From an uncultured Clostridia bacterium (GTDB taxonomy: Bacteria > Bacillota_A > Clostridia > Christensenellales > Aristaeellaceae), in contig CAKUDW010000092.1 of the NCBI GenBank assembly GCA_934645275.1, positions 1-7,482 of the forward strand: a stretch of 7,482 nucleotides of DNA, in the 5' to 3' direction. Under the pieces are notes generated by a model. That model worked only from the letters and a program-made list of their open reading frames with translations. It was not told where the DNA came from and searched no databases. This document shows positions 1 to 5,340 of this stretch, in pieces. A program made the position numbers and the translations under genes. Positions within the stretch are counted from its first letter, which is position 1. The number at the start of each line of letters is the position of its first letter.

Positions 1-676
1 CTTCCGTGAGCTCGCCGTCGATAATGTGCGCCACGCGCCGCGCGTGCCGTGCGATGCCCGCGTCGTGCGTAATCATGATGATGGTGTGTCCCTCGGCATT
101 CAGTTCGCCAAACAACGCCATCACCTGCCTGCCAGTTTTCTGGTCGAGCGCACCGGTGGGCTCGTCTGCCAGAAGCAGGCTGGGGTTGTTAATCATCGCA
201 CGGGCAATGGCCACGCGCTGCTGCTGGCCGCCGGAGAGCTGGCTGGGCAGATGATGGAGCCGGTCTGACAGCCCCACGCGCCCAAGCATTTCCTCGGCGC
301 GCCTGCGCCGCTCCCGCGGCGCAACGCCCGCGTATATCAGCGGCAGTTCCACATTTTTCAGCGCCGTCAGCCGCGGCAACAGCTGACTGTTCTGGAAGAT
401 AAAGCCAATCTCGTGGCTGCGGATGCGTGCCAGCTCCGCTTCGCTCAGGTCGTCAATCATGCGTCCGTGCAGTTGGTATTCGCCGCTGGTGGCAATGTCC
501 AGGCAGCCGATGATGTTCATCAGCGTGGATTTGCCGCTGCCTGATGGCCCGAGAATGGACAGGTATTCACCTTCCTCAAGGCTCAGGTTCACGTTTTTCA
601 GCACGGGCATATCCTCATCGCCCAGCCGATACGCTTTGCAGATATCGCGCATCTGAAAAAAGCCGCTGTCCGTCAA
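1..676 (-). CDS. MacB/LolD-type ABC exporter ATP-binding protein (3' end outside window)
   Basis: ATPase that would power a MacAB-like exporter together with the adaptor encoded just upstream and, presumably, an FtsX-type permease beyond the window. 225 residues are visible. Walker A GPSGSGKS is at 43-50, the Q-loop glutamine at 95 ([22 protein letters not shown]), the signature LSGGQ at 147-151, Walker B LLLADE at 167-172, the D-loop GALD at 175-178 and the H-loop histidine at 204. The Q-loop context and the ADEPTGALD stretch are typical of the MacB/LolD family, which averages about 225-235 residues, so only a few C-terminal residues are missing. I chose the TTG at 674-676, which overlaps the TGA of the adaptor gene and suggests translational coupling. 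The first ATG (650-652) would begin inside the conserved first beta strand. The transported substrate cannot be inferred. Confidence 0.9.
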   Translation of the reverse strand, partial: MTDSGFFQMRDICKAYRLGDEDMPVLKNVNLSLEEGEYLSILGPSGSGKSTLMNIIGCLDIATSGEYQLHGRMIDDLSEAELARIRSHEIGFIFQNSQLLPRLTALKNVELPLIYAGVAPRERRRRAEEMLGRVGLSDRLHHLPSQLSGGQQQRVAIARAMINNPSLLLADEPTGALDQKTGRQVMALFGELNAEGHTIIMITHDAGIARHARRVAHIIDGELTE

Positions 677-1716
677 GACTGCCCACCGCCCGTTCCGTTG
701 CCGCCCCGGCCGCCGCCGTTGCCGCCACCGAAGTTCGGCATATTGCCATCCATATTGCTGAAATCAGGTCTATTGCCGCTGCTGAAATCTGGCATGCCGC
801 CGCCCGGCGCGGAAATCTGCTGCGAACCGAACATGCCCGAGAGCAGCCCGCTCAGCCCGGAGGCCTGCGCTTCGACCTGGCTCTCCACGTACACAGTATC
901 GCCGTCGCTCAAGCCGCTCTTGATCTCTACATAATTGCCGTTGCTCACGCCCACTTCGACGCTCACCTGCTCCAGCTCGCCCGTATCGTTATACATCCAG
1001 ACGTAGGCGGAGTTGTTTTCATCGAAGCTCAGCGCGTCCATTTTCAGCACGACCACGTCGTTCGCTTCCTCCTGCACGATGGAAACGCTCGTCTGCATTC
1101 CCGGATACACGCCATCGTCCACGTCCAGATAAACGGTGGCTGTGTAGTAGGCCACGTTGCCGCCGGAGGCGGAAATATAGTCAATGGCGGCAATTTCGGA
1201 ATCAAAGCTGCGCTCGAGCGCCGTGACCGTTACGGTGCATTGCTGGCCGACGGCAACCTCAGAAATGTCGTATTCATCCACACGGAAACGCACCGACATG
1301 TGCGTAAAATCTGCCACCTGCACCAGCATATCGCCCGCGCTCACGCTGTCGCCTTCAGCTACGTCCAGCGCGTTCACGCGGCCGTTAAATTCCGCCTCAA
1401 CGGTTTCGCCGTTTGCCAGGCGAACGAGCTTGTCGCCGTCGGCCACAGCGTCGCCCGCGGCGACGTAGACCTTGCGCACCGTGCTCTGACTCGAAGCCGA
1501 ATAGGTAGCGCTGTCAATCAGACTCAGATTGCCGCTGAAGCTCAGCGCGTTTGAAATACTGCCGATTGAAGCGGTGTATTCATCGTAAGTCACGGTATAT
1601 TCCTGCCGCAGCATGCTGTAGGCATACCAGGCGGCCACCGCCAGCAATGCAAGTACGATCAGCCAGACGATCAGCTTCTTAAAGCGCCGCCTGCGCGTCC
1701 TGGGAGATTTGTTCAT
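673..1716 (-). CDS. Membrane-anchored periplasmic-adaptor-like (HlyD/MacA family) subunit of an ABC exporter
   Basis: A 347-residue adaptor (membrane fusion) protein that would sit outside the cytoplasmic membrane and link to a MacB-type permease. An Arg/Lys-rich N-terminus (residues 2-14) precedes one transmembrane helix at about 15-36. Two half-lipoyl motifs follow at about 74-101 and 104-135, then beta-barrel and membrane-proximal segments. The two lipoyl halves are almost contiguous, so the long alpha-helical hairpin that MacA or AcrA uses to contact TolC is absent, which fits a monoderm cell. The last 45 residues (303-347) are Gly, Asn and Met rich, with repeated PDFS/PNFG units. The ATG has AAGG about 11 bases upstream. 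The TGA overlaps the TTG start of the ATPase gene. It is the first gene of the operon, downstream of a probable response-regulator promoter. Family is well supported; substrate is unknown. Confidence 0.88.
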   Translation of the reverse strand: MNKSPRTRRRRFKKLIVWLIVLALLAVAAWYAYSMLRQEYTVTYDEYTASIGSISNALSFSGNLSLIDSATYSASSQSTVRKVYVAAGDAVADGDKLVRLANGETVEAEFNGRVNALDVAEGDSVSAGDMLVQVADFTHMSVRFRVDEYDISEVAVGQQCTVTVTALERSFDSEIAAIDYISASGGNVAYYTATVYLDVDDGVYPGMQTSVSIVQEEANDVVVLKMDALSFDENNSAYVWMYNDTGELEQVSVEVGVSNGNYVEIKSGLSDGDTVYVESQVEAQASGLSGLLSGMFGSQQISAPGGGMPDFSSGNRPDFSNMDGNMPNFGGGNGGGRGGNGTGGGQS

Positions 1717-1753
1717 AGCAGTTATTTCCTTTCAACTCAACTGGAATGCGCTC

Positions 1754-1785
1754 ATTTTAAAGCCCTAACCTTAGATTTTCCTTAG
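1754..1785 (-). promoter_or_regulatory. Probable response-regulator-activated promoter of the exporter operon
   Basis: On the minus strand, two CTAAGG hexamers (1780-1785 and 1769-1774) lie in direct repeat with 11-base periodicity (hexamer-N5-hexamer). A -10-like TAAAAT (1754-1759) begins nine bases after the second box. No recognisable -35 is present. Tandem half-sites with this periodicity placed in the -35 region are the known arrangement for OmpR/PhoB-family activators. The regulator itself is not in the window, so the assignment is inferred from spacing and position. Confidence 0.5.
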
Positions 1786-1838
1786 AAAAACCCCCTTCAA
1801 ATTGGAAACAAACTGTGAACGGCGAACTGCATTGAAAC

Positions 1839-1891
1839 AAAAAAACGGCCGGCAGCAACGCCCGACGAACGAGGAACGCACCTGCACGGCC
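1839..1891 (-). terminator. Intrinsic terminator between metQ and the exporter operon
   Basis: Minus-strand GGCCG-U-GCAG (1882-1891) pairs with CUGC-CGGCC (1847-1855), giving nine base pairs with one bulged U. Seven U (1839-1845) follow. The loop is long (26 nt) and may fold further. It lies upstream of the predicted exporter promoter, so it would stop read-through from metQ or end a separate small transcript covering the adjoining structured repeat. Its 5' arm is part of the conserved flank of that repeat. Confidence 0.6.
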
Positions 1892-1960
1892 TATAAGAAT
1901 TGTCGGCGTCTCCTCACCAGAGCCGCCGACCCGCAAAACGCCTAACTCTTATCCTATAAA
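1874..1960 (-). repeat. Structured intergenic repeat, copy A
   Basis: Read on the minus strand, AUAAGAGUU (1944-1952) pairs with AAUUCUUAU (1893-1901). A nested helix GUCGGCG (1924-1930) pairs with CGCCGAC (1902-1908) around a 15-nt loop. Thirteen extra bases (1931-1943) sit on the 5' side between the helices. A flank GCCGUG-CAGGUG-C-GUUC follows and contributes the 5' arm of the terminator at 1839-1891. Copy B at 3240-3310 shares the arms, loop length and flank. No coding potential was recognised in the 315-base gap 1717-2031, which otherwise holds two terminators and the exporter promoter. Function unknown; it could be an extragenic palindromic repeat or a structured RNA. Confidence 0.6.
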
Positions 1961-1996
1961 AATGCTCCCCGCCCGGCGATTGCCAAAGCGGAGAGC
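1957..1996 (-). terminator. Intrinsic terminator of metQ
   Basis: Minus-strand GCUCUCCGC (1988-1996) pairs fully, with one U-G wobble, with GCGGGGAGC (1964-1972). A smaller GGC/GCC pairing lies inside the 15-nt loop. The stem is followed by AUUUUUAU (A5 at 1958-1962 on the plus strand). It begins 36 bases after the metQ stop codon and fits a rho-independent terminator. Confidence 0.8.
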
Positions 1997-2031
1997 TGAT
2001 TTAAGCAGGTTATAGAATTATCCAATCCGAA

Positions 2032-2829
2032 TCAGAACAGCGGCACAACCGCGCCTTCGTAGGTTTCCTCGATGAAGGTCTTCACTTCGTCGCTGCGCAG
2101 CGCATCAGCGAGCGCCTGAATGGCCTCATTATCTTCGTTGCCTTCCTTCACAACCAGCACGTTCGCGTAATAGCCCTGGATAACGTCGGATTCGCCGTCC
2201 TCAACCGCGATCGCGTCCTTTACCTTCAGGCCCGCATCAATGGCGTAGTTACCGTTGATGACAGCCACATCCACGCTGGCCAGAGAGCGCGGCACCTGAG
2301 CGGCTTCAACTTCCTGAATGTCGTAGTTGTGCGGATTCTCTTCGATGTCCAGCTTGGTGGCGGACAGGCCGACGCCTTCCTTAAGCTTGATCAGGCCCTG
2401 AGCCTCAAGCAACAGCAGCGCGCGGGCTTCGTTGGTGCCGTCGTTCGGCACGGCGATCTTCGCGCCATCTTCCAGCTTGTCCAGGCTGTCGCACTTGCCG
2501 GCGTAGATGCCGAAGGGCTCATAGTGGATAGGCGCCACGGCAACCAGGTGCGTGCCCTTTTCAGCGTTAAACTCGTTCAGATACAGCACATGCTGGAAGT
2601 AATTGGCATCCAGTTCGCCGGACTCGGTGGCAGTGTTGGGAATGATATAATCGTTGAACTGCACGATCTCCAGATCGATGTCCTGCTCGGCCAAAATTTT
2701 CTTGGCTACCTCAAGAATTTCGGCGTGCGGAGCGGGGGTTGCGCCGACGCGGATCTTCGTAGCGGCAAAAGCGGAGGTGCAGCTGAGTGCCAGGATCAGG
2801 GCAAGAACGATAACAGCAAACTTCTTCAT
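2032..2829 (-). CDS. metQ: D-methionine/methionine ABC transporter substrate-binding protein (NlpA family)
   Basis: A 265-residue extracytoplasmic methionine receptor that delivers substrate to the MetI/MetN transporter encoded upstream. An N-terminal signal sequence ends near residue 22. It offers both an AFA-A signal peptidase I site and a weak lipobox (ALSC, Cys17), so the mode of anchoring is unclear. Family hallmarks are RVGATPAPHAEIL at the mature N-terminus, the HYEPFGIYAGK stretch, PNDGTNEARALLLLEAQGL and VAVINGNYAIDAGL, the last around the ligand pocket. The ATG at 2827-2829 has AAAGGAG eight bases upstream; an in-frame TTG at 2845-2847 overlaps this site and is unlikely to be used. 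metQ lies behind its own promoter, leader peptide and attenuator, about 520 bases from metI, and ends at a strong terminator. Substrate is inferred from family and metNI linkage. Confidence 0.93.
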   Translation of the reverse strand: MKKFAVIVLALILALSCTSAFAATKIRVGATPAPHAEILEVAKKILAEQDIDLEIVQFNDYIIPNTATESGELDANYFQHVLYLNEFNAEKGTHLVAVAPIHYEPFGIYAGKCDSLDKLEDGAKIAVPNDGTNEARALLLLEAQGLIKLKEGVGLSATKLDIEENPHNYDIQEVEAAQVPRSLASVDVAVINGNYAIDAGLKVKDAIAVEDGESDVIQGYYANVLVVKEGNEDNEAIQALADALRSDEVKTFIEETYEGAVVPLF

Positions 2830-2922
2830 GGGAATATCTCCTTTCAAATTTGACGTCGATGTGTGTGTTTCCGTGGTTTCGCCCGTGTTTCAGGATGTGC
2901 ATGCAGCTCTGAACGTTTTCCC

Positions 2923-2937
2923 GGGGATCATGTCCCC
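2923..2937 (-). other. Small hairpin downstream of the metQ attenuator
   Basis: GGGGA and UCCCC form a perfect five-pair stem around a 5-nt loop, directly after the attenuator's U-rich tail. It has no U tract and may be an RNA processing or stability element, or chance. Nothing else was recognised between here and the metQ ribosome binding site. Confidence 0.3.
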
Positions 2938-2938
2938 T

Positions 2939-2982
2939 CAACAACAAAGAGGGCGGAAACTGAATCGTTTCCTGCCCTCTTC
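2939..2982 (-). terminator. Intrinsic terminator (attenuator) in the metQ leader
   Basis: Minus-strand AAGAGGGC-A-GGAAAC (2967-2981) pairs with GUUUCC-GCCCUCUU (2947-2960): 14 base pairs with one bulge and a 6-nt loop (2961-2966). A U-rich tail UUUGUUGUUG follows. It lies 20 bases after the leader-peptide stop and about 110 bases before the metQ start, so it would end leader transcripts before metQ. Its 5' arm can instead pair with the end of the leader-peptide gene (3011-3023), the expected antiterminator. Confidence 0.85.
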
Positions 2983-3000
2983 ATTGCAGTATGGCCGGTT

Positions 3001-3117
3001 TTAACAGCCCGGCATGGAAAACGGTTCAGAATTCAGAGCGCGGCGAAGCGTGCGCATGCACATCCGGCACATGCACATAGACATCATCATGTCGGTCGTG
3101 TAGGCTGCGTACTTCAT
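3001..3117 (-). CDS. Met/Cys-rich 38-residue leader peptide of metQ
   Basis: A short reading frame with AGGAGG (3125-3130) seven bases before its ATG, and its own consensus promoter upstream. Residues 10-21 read MMMSMCMCRMCM: seven Met and three Cys in twelve codons, with a further Met at 35 and Cys at 38. The peptide is followed 20 bases later by an intrinsic terminator, then by metQ. Amino-acid leader peptides of this design (as in trp, his and leu operons) act by ribosome stalling at codons for the scarce amino acid. Here the codons match the substrate of the downstream gene. The last codons (3011-3023) can pair with the terminator's 5' arm, so stalling at residues 10-21 would favour read-through into metQ. 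That it is translated and regulatory is inferred. The peptide product itself probably has no separate function. Confidence 0.82.
   Translation of the reverse strand: MKYAAYTTDMMMSMCMCRMCMRTLRRALNSEPFSMPGC
3011..3023 (-). promoter_or_regulatory. Putative antiterminator strand of the metQ leader
   Basis: Minus-strand CGUUUUCCAUGCC, inside the last codons of the leader peptide, can pair with GGCAGGAAACG (2966-2976) over 11 base pairs with two single-base bulges. That pairing occupies the 5' arm of the terminator. A ribosome that reaches the stop codon at 3001-3003 would cover this strand; one stalled at the Met/Cys core (3055-3090) would leave it free. A competing small hairpin can form between 2991-2998 and 3009-3015. 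Confidence 0.6.
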
Positions 3118-3169
3118 CGTGGCTCCTCCTTTCCGAATCCGTATTGGAATCTCCATTGGATTTATGGAC

Positions 3170-3198
3170 ATTATACATAGCGAAGGTCAGCCTGTCAA
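3170..3198 (-). promoter_or_regulatory. SigA promoter of the leader peptide-metQ unit
   Basis: TTGACA (3193-3198), a 17-base spacer and TATAAT (3170-3175) match the housekeeping consensus exactly. An AT-rich stretch (3202-3240) lies upstream and may act as an UP element. Transcription should start near 3163, giving a leader of about 330 nt before metQ. A promoter this strong is what one expects when control acts afterwards, by attenuation. Confidence 0.88.
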
Positions 3199-3239
3199 CC
3201 CCATATCGAAATATTTACATTCTTCCGCAAAAATATTTT

Positions 3240-3310
3240 GAACCACCTGCCACGGCAAGAATTATCGGCGTATTCCTTTGAAATTCGTCGACAATTCTTA
3301 TCCCAATAAG
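3240..3310 (-). repeat. Structured intergenic repeat, copy B
   Basis: On the minus strand, AAGAAUUGUCGACG (3286-3299) pairs with CGCCGAUAAUUCUU (3257-3270) over 14 positions with one wobble and one mismatch, around a 15-nt loop. The flank GCCGUGGCAGGUGGUUC follows. This matches copy A (1874-1960) in both arms, in loop length and in flank, and lacks copy A's 13-base insertion and adjoining terminator. It sits between the metI terminator and the metQ leader promoter. No function is recognised. Confidence 0.6.
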
Positions 3311-3315
3311 CATAA

Positions 3316-3346
3316 GCGCCTGTACGGCATAAAGCCGTGCAGGCGC
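3316..3346 (-). terminator. Hairpin terminator of metN-metI
   Basis: A 13-position stem (3316-3328 with 3334-3346) and 5-nt loop begin six bases after the metI stop codon. On the minus strand one pair is C-A; on the plus strand it would be a G-U wobble. The tail UUAUGCUUAUU is only moderately U-rich, so efficiency is uncertain, but position and stem strength favour a terminator. Confidence 0.6.
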
Positions 3347-3351
3347 TCATA

Positions 3352-4014
3352 TCAGCGAATGCGTTTATCTGTTTTCTTTTCAATGCGCGAACCGATTTCC
3401 TGGAACAGCTGCACAATCACAACCATCAACAGAACCGTTACCAGCATAACCGGCGTATTGTAGCGATAGTAGCCGTAATTGATGGCGATCGCGCCCAAGC
3501 CGCCGCCGCCCACGTAGCCCGCCATGGCCGTGTAGCCCAGAATAGTGGTCACAGTAATGACGCAGCCGTTAATCAGCGAGGGCTTCGCCTCAGGAATCAG
3601 CGTCTTCAGGATGATTTTGAAGTTCGGTGTACCCATGGCGCGCGCCGCCTCAATCACGCCCGCAGGCACCTCCTTGAGCGAGGATTCCACCATGCGGCCG
3701 ATAAACGGCGCGGCGGAAATCACCAGCGGCACCACCGTAGCGCTGGGGCCCAGCGTGGTGCCCAGCAACCACTGCGTAAACGGCAGCACAGTAATCAGCA
3801 GAATAATGAAGGGCACGCTGCGCACGATGTTCACGATTGCGCCCAGCACGGCGTTGATCCAGGGCACGGGATGCAGCCCGTTTTTATCCGTAACGCACAG
3901 CGCCACGCCGATCGGCAGCCCAAGTACATAGGCCAACAGGGTGGAAAACAGCGTCATGTACAGCGTCTGTCCGATGCCGGAAAGCATTTCATTCAGCATT
4001 TGTGCCGTAAACAT
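3352..4014 (-). CDS. metI: Methionine ABC transporter permease
   Basis: A 220-residue inner-membrane permease that forms the translocation pathway of the MetNIQ methionine importer. About five hydrophobic segments are visible (roughly 17-41, 55-79, 88-106, 148-172 and 185-207). The conserved cytoplasmic EAA loop reads EAARAMG at 122-128 and docks on MetN. The length matches the family (about 217-220). I chose the ATG at 4012-4014, which has AGGAGG (4024-4029) nine bases upstream. An in-frame TTG at 4048-4050 would add 12 residues without a comparable site. The gene overlaps the last 26 bases of metN, so the two are almost certainly co-transcribed and translationally coupled. A hairpin terminator follows directly, separating it from metQ. 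Confidence 0.93.
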   Translation of the reverse strand: MFTAQMLNEMLSGIGQTLYMTLFSTLLAYVLGLPIGVALCVTDKNGLHPVPWINAVLGAIVNIVRSVPFIILLITVLPFTQWLLGTTLGPSATVVPLVISAAPFIGRMVESSLKEVPAGVIEAARAMGTPNFKIILKTLIPEAKPSLINGCVITVTTILGYTAMAGYVGGGGLGAIAINYGYYRYNTPVMLVTVLLMVVIVQLFQEIGSRIEKKTDKRIR

Positions 4015-5014
4015 TGAGCGTTTCCTCCTTATAGGTAATCTTGTGGTCAATCAGCCATTGCTTCACGCGCAGCACCGTCGTTTCATCCTGAGGCAGCTGC
4101 AAGAGCATTTGACCGATAGTCTTGCCTTCCACGCTGCGCACACTGGCGAAAAGTATATTCACCGCCGCGTGGCACTCCAGCGCAAGGTTGGAAATGACCG
4201 GCTCGAAGGTGGAATAGCCGTCGAACACCAGCCGCAGGCAATTGCTGTCCGAGAACTCCACGTTTTCATCCTGATTGGGCAAAATCAACTGACGGGCGAT
4301 GCGGCTTTGCGGGTGAATGAACACGTCGCGCACCATGCCCTCCTCCACCACGTGGCTCTGGTCGAGCACCGCCACGCGGTTGCAGATGGTCTCGATAACC
4401 TTCATTTCGTGAGTGATGACCACGATGGTCACGCCCAGCTCGCGATTGATTTTTTTGAGCAGCTCCAGAATCTGCCGCGTGGTGTTCGGATCGAGCGCAG
4501 AGGTAGCCTCGTCGCAAAGCAGTACCTTCGGGTTCATCGCCAGCGCGCGCGCAATGGCCACGCGCTGCTTCTGGCCGCCGGAAAGCTGGCTGGGGTAGGA
4601 TTTGAGCCTGTCGCTCAGGCCCACCAGTTCCAGCAGCTCCACGGCACGCTTCTCCGCCGCCTTGCGGTTCACATGCGCAATCTCCATCGGATAACATACG
4701 TTTTTAACGGCGTTGCGCTGGGCCATCAGGTTGAAATCCTGAAAAATCATGCCGATCTGCTGGCGGGTAGCCAGCAGTTCGTCGCGCTGCATATCCATCA
4801 GATTCTTGCCGTCGAAGATCACGCGGCCCGAAGTCGGCGTCTCCAGCAGATTCATGCAGCGCACGAGCGTGCTCTTGCCCGCGCCGCTCAGGCCGATGAT
4901 GCCGAAAATGTCGCCCTCGTTGATGGACAGATCAATGCCATCCAGCGCCACGATCCGGCCGGCCGCGCCGTTAAAGACCTTGCTCAGGTTTTCTATGCGT
5001 ATGATTTCGCCCAT
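3989..5014 (-). CDS. metN: Methionine ABC transporter ATP-binding protein with NIL domain
   Basis: A 341-residue ATPase of the MetNIQ importer. Walker A GLSGAGKS is at 41-48, the Q-loop glutamine at 92 (MIFQDFNLM), LSGGQ at 144-148, Walker B VLLCDE at 164-169, the D-loop SALD at 172-175 and the H-loop histidine at 202. Residues about 263-341 form the ACT-like NIL domain. In characterised MetN proteins this domain binds cytoplasmic methionine and shuts the transporter (trans-inhibition), so feedback on activity is likely here too. GGAGG (5021-5025) is six bases before the ATG, and a perfect SigA promoter lies about 65 bases upstream. It is the first gene of the metN-metI unit; its end overlaps metI by 26 bases. 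Full family length with no disruption. Confidence 0.95.
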   Translation of the reverse strand: MGEIIRIENLSKVFNGAAGRIVALDGIDLSINEGDIFGIIGLSGAGKSTLVRCMNLLETPTSGRVIFDGKNLMDMQRDELLATRQQIGMIFQDFNLMAQRNAVKNVCYPMEIAHVNRKAAEKRAVELLELVGLSDRLKSYPSQLSGGQKQRVAIARALAMNPKVLLCDEATSALDPNTTRQILELLKKINRELGVTIVVITHEMKVIETICNRVAVLDQSHVVEEGMVRDVFIHPQSRIARQLILPNQDENVEFSDSNCLRLVFDGYSTFEPVISNLALECHAAVNILFASVRSVEGKTIGQMLLQLPQDETTVLRVKQWLIDHKITYKEETLNVYGTNAE

Positions 5015-5030
5015 GCCGCGCCTCCGTATT

Positions 5031-5062
5031 CAGCCCACGCACGCCAAAATGCCGCGTGGCTG
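5031..5062 (-). other. Hairpin in the metN 5' untranslated region
   Basis: Minus-strand CAGCCACGC (5054-5062) pairs with GCGUGGGCUG (5031-5040), nine base pairs with one bulged G. It ends five bases before the metN ribosome binding site and has no U tract, so it is not a terminator. The metN leader is only about 58 nt and contains no room for a SAM riboswitch or T-box. It could affect message stability or translation. Confidence 0.4.
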
Positions 5063-5078
5063 ATAAAATTCTGTGTTG

Positions 5079-5107
5079 ATTATAAGGTTATAAAAATACA
5101 ATGTCAA
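5079..5107 (-). promoter_or_regulatory. metN: SigA promoter of metN-metI
   Basis: TTGACA (5102-5107), a 17-base spacer and TATAAT (5079-5084) are an exact consensus match on the minus strand. A perfect 10-base palindrome GTGCGCGCAC (5110-5119) lies two bases upstream of the -35 and might be an operator, although so short a palindrome can occur by chance. Divergent from the greA promoter. Confidence 0.88.
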
Positions 5108-5200
5108 GCGTGCGCGCACAAGTTTTTCAAAAGCTCAATTTATGCCCGGCTTATCGCCCGCCTCGAGCGCGTTTCACCGCTTATTCTTCCCCGCCGCGGC

Positions 5201-5229
5201 TTGACAATTCTGTCTGCCGGGCGTATAAT
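5201..5229 (+). promoter_or_regulatory. greA: SigA promoter of greA
   Basis: TTGACA (5201-5206), a 17-base spacer and TATAAT (5224-5229) match the consensus exactly. Transcription should begin near 5236, leaving a leader of about 105 nt before greA. The interval between this promoter and the divergent metN promoter shows no gene. Confidence 0.9.
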
Positions 5230-5245
5230 ATCTGTAAATCCGGAT

Positions 5246-5279
5246 AAACACTGCATCGGGATACGCTGTTGCAGTGTTT
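5246..5279 (+). other. Hairpin in the greA leader, possible attenuator
   Basis: AAACACUGC (5246-5254) and GCAGUGUUU (5271-5279) form a perfect nine-pair stem with a 16-nt loop, beginning about ten bases after the predicted transcription start. A GUUUGUGUAUUU tail follows, resembling a weak intrinsic terminator. E. coli greA also has a leader terminator that releases short RNAs (GraL); whether this is a parallel is inference. Confidence 0.5.
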
Positions 5280-5340
5280 GTTTGTGTATTTGCGTGTCAT
5301 CAAACAACATAACTTGCATATTTGCAGGAGGTTTTAAAAC

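Noticed and set aside
544..1554. A 336-codon plus-strand frame antisense to the adaptor gene.
   Set aside because: Shadow of the adaptor's codon use; His/Ala-rich, no recognisable motif.
2711..2947. A 78-codon minus-strand frame spanning the attenuator tail and the metQ start.
   Set aside because: It overlaps metQ out of frame, has no ribosome binding site and shows no family features.
2848..3163. SAM (S-box) riboswitch or Met T-box upstream of metQ.
   Set aside because: I could not find S-box core elements or the conserved T-box antiterminator sequence. The leader is instead occupied by a small Met-rich frame and terminator.
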